Origin: Streptomyces triticagri
GTDB taxonomy: Bacteria > Actinomycetota > Actinomycetes > Streptomycetales > Streptomycetaceae
Assembly (NCBI RefSeq): GCF_003429565.1
Contig: NZ_QUAK01000068.1
Coordinates: 1-61,188 of the forward strand
Direction of reading: 5' to 3'
Length of the DNA: 61,188 bases
In this document: positions 39,051 through 47,649 of the stretch, one piece after another
Numbering within the stretch: position 1 is the first letter of the stretch
Layout of the letters: each line of letters begins with the position of its first letter
The notes under the pieces: model-generated
Seen by the model: the letters and a program-made list of their open reading frames with translations, nothing else
Database searches by the model: none
What the model was told of the DNA's origin: nothing
Position numbers and translations under genes: made by a program

Positions 39051-39932
39051 ATGAATGCGCAGCCCGTGCCGGCCCCCGAGCAGTCCGACCAGTACGTCCT
39101 CACGCTGTCCTGCCCCGACAAGCAGGGCATCGTGCACGCCGTCTCGAGCTATCTGTTCATGACCGGCTGCAACATCGAGGACAGCCAGCAGTTCGGGGAC
39201 CACGACACCGGTCTGTTCTTCATGCGCGTGCACTTCTCGGCGGAGCCGCCGGTCACCGTGGAGAAGCTGCGGGCCAGCTTCGCCGCGGTGGGCGACTCGT
39301 TCCGGATGGACTGGCAGATCCACCGGCCCGACGAGAAGATGCGCATCGTCCTGATGGTGTCCAAGTTCGGCCACTGCCTGAACGACCTGCTGTTCCGCGC
39401 CCGCACCGGCGCGCTGCCGGTGGAGATCGCCGCGGTCGTGTCCAACCACACGGACTTCGCCGAGCTGGTCGCCTCGTACGACATCCCCTTCCACCACATC
39501 CCGGTGACGAAGGAGAACAAGGCCGAGGCCGAGGCACAGGTGCTCGAGCTTGTGCGGGTCGAGCGGGTGGAGCTCGTGGTGCTCGCCCGGTACATGCAGG
39601 TGCTCTCGGACGATCTGTGCAAGCAGCTGAGCGGCCGGATCATCAACATCCACCACTCGTTCCTGCCGAGCTTCAAGGGCGCCAAGCCGTACCACCAGGC
39701 GCACGCCCGTGGCGTGAAGCTGATCGGCGCCACCGCGCACTATGTGACCGCGGACCTCGACGAGGGCCCGATCATCGAGCAGGAGGTCGAGCGGGTCGGC
39801 CACGAGGTCACGCCGGCGCAGCTGGTGGCGATCGGCCGCGACGTCGAGTGCCAGGCACTCGCCCGTGCGGTGAAGTGGCACGCGGAGCACCGCATCCTGC
39901 TCAACGGCCGCCGCACGGTCGTCTTCACCTGA
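39051..39932 (+). CDS. purU: formyltetrahydrofolate deformylase
   Basis: A 293-residue enzyme that hydrolyses 10-formyl-THF to formate and THF. N-terminal ACT domain (LSCPDKQGIVHAVSSYLF) regulates; the C-terminal formyltransferase fold has IINIHHSFLPSFKGAKPY and GATAHYVTADLDEGPIIEQ, including the family's catalytic His/Asp segment. Length matches E. coli and actinobacterial PurU. ATG at 39051. Confidence 0.97.
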   Translation: MNAQPVPAPEQSDQYVLTLSCPDKQGIVHAVSSYLFMTGCNIEDSQQFGDHDTGLFFMRVHFSAEPPVTVEKLRASFAAVGDSFRMDWQIHRPDEKMRIVLMVSKFGHCLNDLLFRARTGALPVEIAAVVSNHTDFAELVASYDIPFHHIPVTKENKAEAEAQVLELVRVERVELVVLARYMQVLSDDLCKQLSGRIINIHHSFLPSFKGAKPYHQAHARGVKLIGATAHYVTADLDEGPIIEQEVERVGHEVTPAQLVAIGRDVECQALARAVKWHAEHRILLNGRRTVVFT

Positions 39933-39953
39933 GACGGCCGACGGCGGAACGCC

Positions 39954-41255
39954 TCACATCCGGCTGAGCGAGGCCGCCGCGGCCAGCACGTCGTGGATCG
40001 CCTCGCGGTCGCCGTCCTGGCCAGCGGCCGCCTCCTCGGGCGGTATGTGCCCCGCGGCCAGCTGGCAGAACTCGTCGCTGTCCAGGGCGACATGGGCCAC
40101 CGCACGCTCCGGCGAGGCCAGCGCACCCGGCGAGTCGAGGGCGATGTACCACTCGCCGCCGCCGCTTCCCTCCACTTCGAGCAGCAGACTGCGCCCCGGC
40201 GTACCGGCCTCGGTGAGCCCGCTCGCAGGGGTGGCGAAGCCGCTCCTGCGCCGCTCGGCGAGCGCCGCGGGCAGCAGCCGCGCCGCCAGGTCGATCATGC
40301 GGTGCAGATGCCGCGGCGCGGGCGGCTTGTACGGGTAGTCCACGGCGTCCGCGATGTCGCCCGCGTGGATCCAGGTCTCGAAGGCCCGGTCCACCAGGGC
40401 GTCCCGCAGCGGCAGTTCGAACGTCCCGTACTGCACGGGGACCTCCGCGCTGGTCGCGCCGGCGATCGACAGGGTCCGTACGATCGCGTGGCTCTGCCGG
40501 CGCCAGGGCCGCCGTACGGAACGGGTCGGCGGGAACCGGGAGCCGCGCCAGTACTTCTCGGTGCGGTCGGTCGGCTTGCGGCTCTTCGGGGCCATCACGC
40601 CGAGCGGGTCCTCGAGGCCGATCGCCATCGCCGCGAGGCCGTCCACGGTGAGCAGGTGCGCGATGGTGCCGGCCACGGTCGTACGGCGGTGGTGCCCGGT
40701 GTCGCCCTCGTACCAGCGCAGACGTACCGGGGCGTGCCACTCGGAGTCGCCCATGTCGCGCAGCAGCGCGTCGAGCCGGGCGGTCTCCGCGTCGTAGGCA
40801 CCGGCCCATTCCGGTACGGGGATACGGGGCGGTCTGCGGTCGAGACAGCCGGCCAGGACGCGGCTGCGCAGACCCGGGTCGAGGTCGAGGCTCTCCTCCG
40901 GGTGCAACAGGCCGACGGCGTCGCGCAGCCGCAGCGCTTCCTCGGCGCACGGGGTGCAGCCGTCGAGGTGCAGCTCGACGGCCTTCGCCTCCTCGGGCGA
41001 GCAGGCGGCGAGCGCCCAGGCGCCGAGCAGCGACTTCAGGACGGTGTGTTCGAGCTGCGGTGGGATCACTGGCGGCGGTGGGGGTGGGGTCGGCTCCGGA
41101 GGAGCGGCGGGCGGCGGCGCCGGCGGCAGCGGCCCGCCGGTGTCCTCGACGGAGCTGCGGGGCGGGGGTATGCGCGGGCTGCCCCGGGTCTCACCGGGGC
41201 TGTCGCCGGCCGGGTCGTCGGGCTCCTCCGGCGGCAGGGAGTGGTCGTCGCTCAC
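39954..41255 (-). CDS. zinc-finger anti-sigma factor fused to an MDMPI-like domain
   Basis: A 433-residue protein. A Pro-rich N terminus (~residues 35-65) precedes a ZAS-type zinc-binding helix HLDGCTPCAEE (H-x3-C-x2-C), the hallmark of anti-sigma factors. The remaining ~280 residues are a mycothiol-dependent maleylpyruvate-isomerase/DinB-like domain (RLDALLRDMGDSEWHAPV, HLLTVDGLAAMAIG, FETWIHAGDIADAV). No transmembrane helix is evident. It overlaps its sigma factor by 4 bp, so the pair is co-translated. The fused domain may sense mycothiol or redox state; that is inference. Confidence 0.85.
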   Translation of the reverse strand: MSDDHSLPPEEPDDPAGDSPGETRGSPRIPPPRSSVEDTGGPLPPAPPPAAPPEPTPPPPPPVIPPQLEHTVLKSLLGAWALAACSPEEAKAVELHLDGCTPCAEEALRLRDAVGLLHPEESLDLDPGLRSRVLAGCLDRRPPRIPVPEWAGAYDAETARLDALLRDMGDSEWHAPVRLRWYEGDTGHHRRTTVAGTIAHLLTVDGLAAMAIGLEDPLGVMAPKSRKPTDRTEKYWRGSRFPPTRSVRRPWRRQSHAIVRTLSIAGATSAEVPVQYGTFELPLRDALVDRAFETWIHAGDIADAVDYPYKPPAPRHLHRMIDLAARLLPAALAERRRSGFATPASGLTEAGTPGRSLLLEVEGSGGGEWYIALDSPGALASPERAVAHVALDSDEFCQLAAGHIPPEEAAAGQDGDREAIHDVLAAAASLSRM

Positions 41256-41824
41256 AGCGCTCTCCGCGGGCGGTGGTGCAGGGCGCGCTGGTCGTTGGCC
41301 GTGGACAGGAGCTGCAGGCCGAGCCGGAGCCGGCGCCGCGCCTCGTCCTCGGTGACGCCGAGGTCGGCGGCCGTCTGGCGGTAGTCGCGGCGCTGGAAGT
41401 ACGCCAGCTCGAGGGCGGCCCGCAGCGGTGCGGGCATGGACGTCACGATGTAGTCGGCGCGGGCCGCGACGGACGCCTGGCGCACCTTGCGCTCGAGGTC
41501 CTCGGCGGTGCCGGCGCCGCTGCGGGCGAGCGCGGCGGTCTCGGTCTGCCGCAGCCGCTGCACGGCGTGCTGGTGCGCGAGACCGGCTATCCAGGACCGC
41601 AGGGGACCCTGGCCCGGGTCGTAACTCTCCGGGTTCTCCCAGATGTGGGCGAAGACCTCGCGGGTGACGCGGTCGGCGTCCGAGTCGTCGTCGAGCACGC
41701 GGTGGGCCAGGCCGTGCACGAGCGTCGCGAAGCGGTCGTACAGCTCACCGAGGGCGGCTGCCTCCCCGCGGGCCAGGCGCTGCTGCATCCTGCGGTCCCA
41801 GCGAGGTGGTGCGTCCTTCGCCAT
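41252..41824 (-). CDS. ECF-type RNA polymerase sigma factor
   Basis: A 190-residue sigma factor. Region 2: LGELYDRFATLVHGLAHRVL, TREVFAHIWENPESYDP, LRSWIAGLAHQHAVQRLR. Region 4: RAALELAYFQRRDYRQTAAD. ATG 41824 has a near-perfect GGGAGGGAGTC upstream. Co-translated with the anti-sigma gene. From memory it matches the S. coelicolor SCO4409 locus. The divergent STAS gene may be functionally linked. Confidence 0.93.
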   Translation of the reverse strand: MAKDAPPRWDRRMQQRLARGEAAALGELYDRFATLVHGLAHRVLDDDSDADRVTREVFAHIWENPESYDPGQGPLRSWIAGLAHQHAVQRLRQTETAALARSGAGTAEDLERKVRQASVAARADYIVTSMPAPLRAALELAYFQRRDYRQTAADLGVTEDEARRRLRLGLQLLSTANDQRALHHRPRRAL

Positions 41825-42134
41825 ATGACTCCCTCCCTCACCAACGAATGTAATCGGAACGGATGGCGTTGCATGCCCCTTTACTGCAATGCATGGCGCC
41901 GCCGCGGCTGCGGATGGTAAGGCATCGGTCACGCAGGGCGGCACCGGTCGCCGAGGGCGGGCGGGTCGTGTCCGGTCACGGGGTTCGTGTTTCATGGGGG
42001 AGTGGCGGGGCAGCCGCGGAAGTAGCAAACGAAGGGAAGGCTTCCGCATCCATCGAGGTTGTGTGCGAACAAGCAGGTGAAAGTGGCAGGGAGCGGAAGG
42101 ACGGCTTCCTGACCGGTCGAGCGAGAGGCGTGGT
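41825..42134. promoter_or_regulatory. 310-bp divergent promoter region, sigma factor / STAS gene
   Basis: No gene seen. A GTTGCATG...GCAATGCATG dyad (about 41868-41894) lies ~45-70 bp upstream of the sigma-factor start and could be an operator. No confident sigma-factor promoter consensus was found. The right half is A/T-poor leader of the STAS gene. Confidence 0.4.
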
Positions 42135-42509
42135 GTGGCGCTCAGGGTGAACGAGGGGGATCAGGACGGCTGGGCCGTCATCCAGGTACGCGGCGAGATG
42201 GACCTGGTGACCTCACCCGTGCTGCGTCAGCGCGTCCACGAAGCGGTCGCCGACGGCCGGCGCCGTCTGGTGCTCGATCTCTCCGAGGTGCTGTTCTGCG
42301 ACTCAAGCGGCGTGGGCGTACTGATCGCCACGCGCCGGCTGATCCGTTCCTGCCAGGGCGAGTTGAGGCTCATCCTCCCCGCCCGCGGAGCGGAGGACGG
42401 CTCGCACGTGAACCGTGTCCTGGCCGCCCTCGGCGTCCGGCGGCTCTTCTCGGTGTACGCGGACGTGGACACGGCGGTCCTGGACTCCGTACCGCCGCTG
42501 TCGGCATAG
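42135..42509 (+). CDS. anti-sigma factor antagonist (STAS domain)
   Basis: A 124-residue STAS-only protein: VIQVRGEMDLVTSPVLRQ, then VLDLSEVLFCDSSGVGVLI, in which the Ser of CDSSG is the usual phosphorylation site. Such proteins free a sigma factor by binding its HATPase anti-sigma. No cognate kinase is adjacent; an HATPase anti-sigma-like gene lies 7.6 kb away at 50156. GTG at 42135 used. A (CCCCCGT)n tract (42515-42550) follows the stop. Confidence 0.92.
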   Translation: MALRVNEGDQDGWAVIQVRGEMDLVTSPVLRQRVHEAVADGRRRLVLDLSEVLFCDSSGVGVLIATRRLIRSCQGELRLILPARGAEDGSHVNRVLAALGVRRLFSVYADVDTAVLDSVPPLSA

Positions 42510-42692
42510 TTCCCGCCCCCCGTCCCCCGTCCCCCGTCTCCCGTCCCCCGCTTCCCGCTGGTTGCGATTGCGTCGCGGAATTCTGCGGTCTTGCTACAAG
42601 ACCGCCGCTGTGGCGCGGTGCGCCCGCCGGCTCCACGTACGCTCCTTCCTTGAGACGCATCCACACCCCACCTGATCTGTGAGGCAGCCGAA

Positions 42693-43208
42693 ATGGACAG
42701 CGCAGAGTACGAGCGCAAGATTGCCGCCCGCTTCGCATCCTTCGACCAGGACGGCAACGGCTACATCGACCGCGAGGACTTCAGCGCCGCGGCGAAGGCG
42801 TTGCTCGCCGAGTTCGGTACGACGGCCCGCAGCGACAAGGGCCAGGCGCTGTACATCGGGGCGGAGGCGTTCTGGCAGGGCATGGCGGGCATCGCCGATG
42901 TCGACGGCGACCAGCGGGTGACCCGCGAGGAGTTCGTCACCGGCGCGGTGAAGCGGCTGCGCGACAGCCCCGACCGGTTCGGTGAGATCGCCCGCCCGTT
43001 CCTGCGCGCGGTGATCGCGGTGGCGGACGAGGACGGCGAAGGCGCGACGCCGCAGGCCGCCGCCCGGGTGCTGCGGGTGCTCGGTGTCGACGCCGAACTC
43101 GCGGAATCGGCGGGCGCCGCGCTCGACGCCGACGGCGACGGGCGGATCTCCGAGGACGAGATCCTCACCGCCTTCGCCGCGTACTTCACGACGCCGGAGC
43201 CGGAGTAG
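42693..43208 (+). CDS. EF-hand calcium-binding protein (calerythrin-like)
   Basis: A 171-residue four-EF-hand protein. Loops: DQDGNGYIDREDF (~19), DVDGDQRVTREEF (~69), a degenerate third site DEDGEGATPQAA (~112) and DADGDGRISEDEI (~147). Calerythrin of Saccharopolyspora has the same size and also one degenerate hand. Probably a cytosolic calcium buffer or sensor, with no signal peptide. ATG 42693. A terminator hairpin follows. Confidence 0.94.
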   Translation: MDSAEYERKIAARFASFDQDGNGYIDREDFSAAAKALLAEFGTTARSDKGQALYIGAEAFWQGMAGIADVDGDQRVTREEFVTGAVKRLRDSPDRFGEIARPFLRAVIAVADEDGEGATPQAAARVLRVLGVDAELAESAGAALDADGDGRISEDEILTAFAAYFTTPEPE

Positions 43209-43233
43209 CGGACACCGGCGGACGCGAAGGGGA

Positions 43234-43253
43234 GTGCACCTGCGAAGGTGCAC
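43234..43253. terminator. shared terminator for EF-hand and GH5 genes
   Basis: GTGCACCT-GCGA-AGGTGCAC followed by a C- and T-rich run; a typical intrinsic terminator between convergent genes. Confidence 0.8.
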
Positions 43254-43316
43254 CCCCCCTTCTTCTTCTGTTGTGCTTCTGTGCGTTCGTGGGGTGGTGC
43301 GTCCGTGCCGGCGTGC

Positions 43317-44384
43317 TCAGCTCTGGATCCGCTCCCGGATCCAGACGCCCGCCTCCTTGAGCACATCCGTGCCGGCCCACTGGTCACCGGAGCAGGTGCC
43401 CGGCTTGAAGACCGCCCCGGAGCGGTCGTCGTCGGAGTAGTTCCAGTTGGTCCAGGAGATGCCCTTCTGCTCCATCAGATCGAGGTACCGCTGCGCCATG
43501 GCGAAGTCGTTGCCGCCCTCGCCCGCCGAGTTCTGCGTCCCGAACTCCGTGACGAAGACGGGGAGTTGATCGGCCGCGCGGGAGAGCGTCTGCAGGTACG
43601 CGTCGTCGTGCGAGGCCGCGTAGAAGTGGAAGGTGTACATGATGTTGTCGGCGTCGACCGGATTGTCGACGACCTCCTGCTCGCTCCCGCCCTCGGACTC
43701 GCCGAACGACGACCAGGCGCGGGTGCCGACCAGCGCCACACCGTCCGGGTCGTGCTCGCGGATCACCGGGATGACCTCCTCGGCGTACGACTTGATGTCC
43801 GCCCAGGAGACGCCGTTGGGCTCGTTGGCGATCTCGTAGAGGACCCCCGGCTCGTCCGCGTACTTCGAGGCCATGTCCGTGAAGAAGCGCTTCGCCAGCT
43901 CGGTGTTGGCGTTCGGGTCGCCGGGAGTGAGCTGGTGCCAGTCGATGATCGCGTACATGCCGCGGGCGAGGGCCTGGTCGACGACGCGCTGGGCGATCTG
44001 CGTGAACCGCTCGGGGTCGGACTCGTATCCGCCCTCCTGGACGTACGTCGACACGCGCAGGACGTCCGCGCCCCAGTCCTGTGCGAGGGCGTCGAGCGAG
44101 CCGTCGGTGAGGCACTGCTCGTACCACTGCGTGCCGTGCGAGCTCATGCCCTTGAGCTGCACCGCCTTGCCCTGGGCATTGCACAGGTTCTGTCCGCAGA
44201 CGCCGAGTTCGCCGTTCCGGGCCACGGCGGAGCCGGCCGGTGCGGTCACCTCCGCCGCGGCGGAGGTGCGGTCCTCCTCGGCGCCGGCGCTGAACGGCGC
44301 GGTGAGGGCGAACAGGAGGGCGACCGCGGCGCCGACGGACACGGCGCCGGCGCGCCGCCGGCGGGTGGGGGAGTGCTCGACCAT
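43317..44384 (-). CDS. secreted GH5 endoglucanase (cellulase)
   Basis: A 355-residue secreted glycoside hydrolase family 5 enzyme. The N-terminal signal (four Arg, then AGAVSVGAAVALLFALTAPF) is Sec- or TAT-like. The catalytic domain has KGMSSHGTQWY, ADVLRVSTY, YEIANEPNG (acid/base Glu) and FVTEFG (nucleophile Glu). No cellulose-binding module is present. ATG 44384 follows AGGAGG. Two palindromes upstream (44498-44551) suggest sugar-responsive control. Confidence 0.95.
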   Translation of the reverse strand: MVEHSPTRRRRAGAVSVGAAVALLFALTAPFSAGAEEDRTSAAAEVTAPAGSAVARNGELGVCGQNLCNAQGKAVQLKGMSSHGTQWYEQCLTDGSLDALAQDWGADVLRVSTYVQEGGYESDPERFTQIAQRVVDQALARGMYAIIDWHQLTPGDPNANTELAKRFFTDMASKYADEPGVLYEIANEPNGVSWADIKSYAEEVIPVIREHDPDGVALVGTRAWSSFGESEGGSEQEVVDNPVDADNIMYTFHFYAASHDDAYLQTLSRAADQLPVFVTEFGTQNSAGEGGNDFAMAQRYLDLMEQKGISWTNWNYSDDDRSGAVFKPGTCSGDQWAGTDVLKEAGVWIRERIQS

Positions 44385-44497
44385 GGGGATGTGCCTCCTG
44401 ATCAACGTCAGTGTGAGTGGGGGGAGTTGAGGCAACGCAACGGGACACCTGCGGGGATCCCGTTGCGTGTGGGTCGCGCTGTTCTTTGGGGGTGGCG

Positions 44498-44551
44498 GGA
44501 AAGTTAGGGTTCTTTCCAATTGCAGTCAAGGGGTTAGGAAAGTTTCCTTAC
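44498..44551. promoter_or_regulatory. operator-like palindromes upstream of the GH5 gene
   Basis: GTTAGGAAAGTTTCCTTAC (44533-44551) carries a perfect AGGAAA-G-TTTCCT core; a second dyad GGAAAG-N8-CTTTCC lies at 44498-44517. They resemble operators I associate with ROK-family (CsnR-type) sugar regulators. They sit ~115-165 bp upstream of the GH5 start. Confidence 0.6.
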
Positions 44552-44638
44552 AGTCGTCGCGCAGAAGTCGGCCCCCGGTGGCACGGCTGCACGGCTCACC
44601 GAGGGCTCAGCGGGGTGCGGGAAGCGCGGGACGCGAAC

Positions 44639-46186
44639 TCAGGAGAACTGCGCGCGCAGCTCGTACTTGAGGACCTTGCGGAGTGCTTCGTTCCGGGGCA
44701 ACGTCGGGAGGATCTCCAGGCGTTCGGGGAGCTTGTGTACGGAGAGGCCCTGGTCGCGCAGGTATCGGGTGACGGCGGGGAGGGTGAGCGGGGCGGCGCC
44801 GTCCGGCTGCTCGATCACCGCGCAGACGCGCTCGCCGCGCTCCGCGTCCGGGAGGCCGACGACCGCCGCGTCGCCGACGTCGGGGTGCTCGTGCAGCAGG
44901 TCCTCGATCTCCTTCGCGGAGATGTTCTCGCCCTTGCGGATGATCACGTCCTTGAGGCGTCCGGTGAGCACGAGGTGGCCGCTCGGGGTGAGATGCCCGA
45001 GGTCGCCGGTGATCAGGAACCCGTCCGGGTCGAAGACCTCCGCGGACTGCACGGGGTCGAGATAGCCCTGGCAGACGGCCTCGCCCCGCAGCCGCACCTC
45101 GCCGTCCGTGTCCGGCGGCAGTACGGATCCGTCGGGTCCGGTGATGCGTATCTCCATGCCGTCCGGCGGCCGGCCCTCCGTGGTGGCCAGATTCTCGACC
45201 GTGTCGTCGGGGGCGCCCATCGTGATCATGGGGACCTCCGTCATGCCGTAGCCGTGGGTGAGTTGGACGCCCATCTCCCGTACGACGGCGTGGTAGATCT
45301 CCGGCGGCTTCGGCGCGCCGCCGCCGGCGAGCAGGCGCAGCGAGGGGATCACCGGAGTGTCCGGATCCTTGCGCTGCTCGGCGAGGAACATCGAGTAGAA
45401 GGCCGTCGAGCCGCCCGCGACCGTCGCCCCGTGCCGCCGGTATCCGTCCAGCGCGCCCGGCATCGCGAACTTCTCGAAGAGGATGGCCGGGAAGCCGTAG
45501 AGCAGCAGCATCACCGTGTAGTCGGGCCCGGCTATGTGGGCGAACGGGAAGGCCATCGAGCCCACGTCGGACGCCGACAGGTGCAGCGCGTGGGCCAGGC
45601 AGGAGCCGCCCGCGATCAGCGAACGGTCGGTGTGCAGTACGCCCTTGGGGGCCGAGGTGGTGCCGGAGGTCCAGTAGATCCAGCGCACCGCCGTGCCGTC
45701 CGCGGGCGGCGGCGGCAGTACGGCCGGGTCGCCGTCGGGCAGTGCGCGGTAGCCGTCGAAGATGCCGCGGGTGCCCAGGCGTTCGGCCATCTCTGTGTGG
45801 TCGAAGCCGCGCCAGTTGCCGGGCGAGGCGAAGTACTCGGCCTTGGACTCGCGCAGTGCGAAGCCCACTTCGCGGTCCCGGTAGAAGGGGATGAGCGGGG
45901 TCTGTACGGCGCCGATCCGGGCGAGCGCCATGGAGAGCAGGACCGTCTCGATCCGGGTCGGCAGCTGCCAGGCGACCACGGTGCCGGGGCGGATGCCCAG
46001 TCCGTGCAGCCCGGCCGCCACCCGCTCCGAGCGGTCCCGCAGCTGCCCGAAGGTGAGCGTGCGGTCCGCCGCCGGGTCGTCCTCGGCCTGGATGAGGACC
46101 GGGTCGTCGGGGGTGAGCGCGGCGCGCCGGGCCACCAGGTCCCAGAGGGTGGGTGCGCTGCCGAGGCGGTGGGCGGTGCCGGTCAT
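44639..46186 (-). CDS. AMP-forming acyl-CoA ligase (cyclohexanecarboxylate-CoA ligase-like)
   Basis: A 515-residue adenylate-forming enzyme. IYWTSGTTSAPKGVLHT (ATP loop), THGYGMTEVPM, GDLGHLTPSGHLVLTGRLKD, and C-terminal RNEALRKVLKYEL with a Lys at the catalytic position. It most resembles ligases for cyclic or aromatic carboxylic acids (AliA-like). The start lies 28 bp from a perfect CTGACG-N3-CGTCAG site shared with the divergent amidohydrolase operon, so it probably feeds that pathway. Confidence 0.9.
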   Translation of the reverse strand: MTGTAHRLGSAPTLWDLVARRAALTPDDPVLIQAEDDPAADRTLTFGQLRDRSERVAAGLHGLGIRPGTVVAWQLPTRIETVLLSMALARIGAVQTPLIPFYRDREVGFALRESKAEYFASPGNWRGFDHTEMAERLGTRGIFDGYRALPDGDPAVLPPPPADGTAVRWIYWTSGTTSAPKGVLHTDRSLIAGGSCLAHALHLSASDVGSMAFPFAHIAGPDYTVMLLLYGFPAILFEKFAMPGALDGYRRHGATVAGGSTAFYSMFLAEQRKDPDTPVIPSLRLLAGGGAPKPPEIYHAVVREMGVQLTHGYGMTEVPMITMGAPDDTVENLATTEGRPPDGMEIRITGPDGSVLPPDTDGEVRLRGEAVCQGYLDPVQSAEVFDPDGFLITGDLGHLTPSGHLVLTGRLKDVIIRKGENISAKEIEDLLHEHPDVGDAAVVGLPDAERGERVCAVIEQPDGAAPLTLPAVTRYLRDQGLSVHKLPERLEILPTLPRNEALRKVLKYELRAQFS

Positions 46187-46213
46187 CGCGAACCTCCGTA
46201 CTCACCGATGTAA

Positions 46214-46306
46214 CTGACGAAGCGTCAGATCGTGTCGAGAGCGTAGGGCGCCGCGCCTTGTCGGTCCAGAGGTCGGGGGCTAGCCTGCTATCTGACGACC
46301 CATCAG
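46214..46306. promoter_or_regulatory. two CTGACG-N3-CGTCAG sites in a divergent catabolic promoter
   Basis: A perfect copy CTGACG-AAG-CGTCAG at 46214-46228 and a one-mismatch copy CTGACG-ACC-CATCAG at 46292-46306. They sit between the minus-strand CoA ligase and the plus-strand amidohydrolase operon. The same palindrome recurs at 51930, 57309, 60638 and 60662. A dyad of this size suits a TetR-family dimer. Confidence 0.75.
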
Positions 46307-46409
46307 GTAAGGCACGCCTCAGCGCCCGGCCCCTCCGGACATGCCCCAGGGACCGGTCCGCGTCGCAGGCCGCACCGCCGACACGGCACCGCCAGGTGAG
46401 GGGACCCCC

Positions 46410-47636
46410 ATGGAACTGCCTCGGATCATCAGCGTCGACGACCACGTGATCGAGCCCGCGCACCTCTTCGACACCTGGCTGCCGAAGAAGTACCGCGACC
46501 GCGGCCCGAAGCCGCTCACCGCCGGCATCGGCGAACTCGAGTACACCGGCGGCAAGTACGTCATCACCATGGACCCGGACGGCCCGCCCACCGACTGGTG
46601 GATCTACGAGGACCTGAGGTTCCCGTACAAGCGGAACATCGCGGCCGTCGGCTTCGACCGGGACGACATGACCCTCGAGGGCATCACGCGGGCCGAGATG
46701 CGACCCGGCTGCTGGGACCCCGCCGAGCGCCTTGAGGACATGGACCTCAACCATGTCGAGGCGTCCCTGTGCTTCCCCACCTTCCCGCGATTCTGCGGGC
46801 AGACCTTCGCCGAGGCGCACGACAAGGAGGTCGCCCTCGCCTGCGTCCGCGCGTACAACGACTGGATGGTCGAGGAGTGGTGCGGCGGCAGCGGCGGCCG
46901 GCTCATCCCGCTCTGCATCATCCCGCTCTGGGACATCGACCTCGCCGTCGCGGAGATCAAGCGGAATGCCGCGCGAGGGGTTCGGGCGGTCACCTTCTCG
47001 GAGATCCCGACCTATCTCGGGCTCCCGTCGATCCACTCCGGGTACTGGGACCCGTTCTTCGCCGTCTGCCAGGAGACCGGGACGGTGGTCAACATGCACA
47101 TCGGCTCCAGCTCCCAGATGCCGGCCGCATCCCCCGACGCACCGCCCGCCGTCCAGGCCTCGCTCTCCTTCAACAACGCGATGGCCTCGATGATGGACTT
47201 CCTCTTCAGCGGCGTCCTGGTCAAGTTCCCGCGGCTCAAACTCGCCTACAGCGAAGGCCAGATGGGCTGGATCCCGTACGCCCTGGAGCGCGCCGACGAC
47301 GTCTGGGAGGAGCACCGCGCCTGGGGCGGCGTCCGCGATCTGATCCCCGAGCCGCCGTCCACGTACTACTACCGGCAGATGTTCTGCTGCTTCTTCCGCG
47401 ACAAGCACGGGGTCGCGTCCCTCGACGTCGTCGGCCGCGACAACGCCGTCTTCGAGACCGACTATCCGCACGTCGACTCGACCTTCCCGCACACCAAGGA
47501 GGTCGCCCTCGACCACGTCAAGGGCCTCGACGACGAGACCGTCTACAAGCTGATGCGCGGCAACGCGATCCGCATGCTCGACCTCGACTTCGACCGCGAC
47601 CGCGACTCCGCTCGCGACCGCGGCGCCGCGAAGTAG
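46410..47636 (+). CDS. amidohydrolase-family (TIM-barrel) protein
   Basis: A 408-residue member of the amidohydrolase-2/ACMSD-like superfamily. ISVDDHVIEPAHLF begins the barrel with a metal-binding D-x-H, VVNMHIGSSSQ gives another ligand His, and FETDYPHVDSTFPH holds the conserved Asp near the C terminus. In actinobacteria these proteins often sit with acyl-CoA dehydrogenase pairs in steroid- or terpenoid-like degradation clusters and may be decarboxylases or hydrolases. ATG 46410 follows GTGAGGGGA. First gene of a three-gene operon. Confidence 0.9.
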   Translation: MELPRIISVDDHVIEPAHLFDTWLPKKYRDRGPKPLTAGIGELEYTGGKYVITMDPDGPPTDWWIYEDLRFPYKRNIAAVGFDRDDMTLEGITRAEMRPGCWDPAERLEDMDLNHVEASLCFPTFPRFCGQTFAEAHDKEVALACVRAYNDWMVEEWCGGSGGRLIPLCIIPLWDIDLAVAEIKRNAARGVRAVTFSEIPTYLGLPSIHSGYWDPFFAVCQETGTVVNMHIGSSSQMPAASPDAPPAVQASLSFNNAMASMMDFLFSGVLVKFPRLKLAYSEGQMGWIPYALERADDVWEEHRAWGGVRDLIPEPPSTYYYRQMFCCFFRDKHGVASLDVVGRDNAVFETDYPHVDSTFPHTKEVALDHVKGLDDETVYKLMRGNAIRMLDLDFDRDRDSARDRGAAK

Positions 47637-47649
47637 CCGGGCGGCCCGC

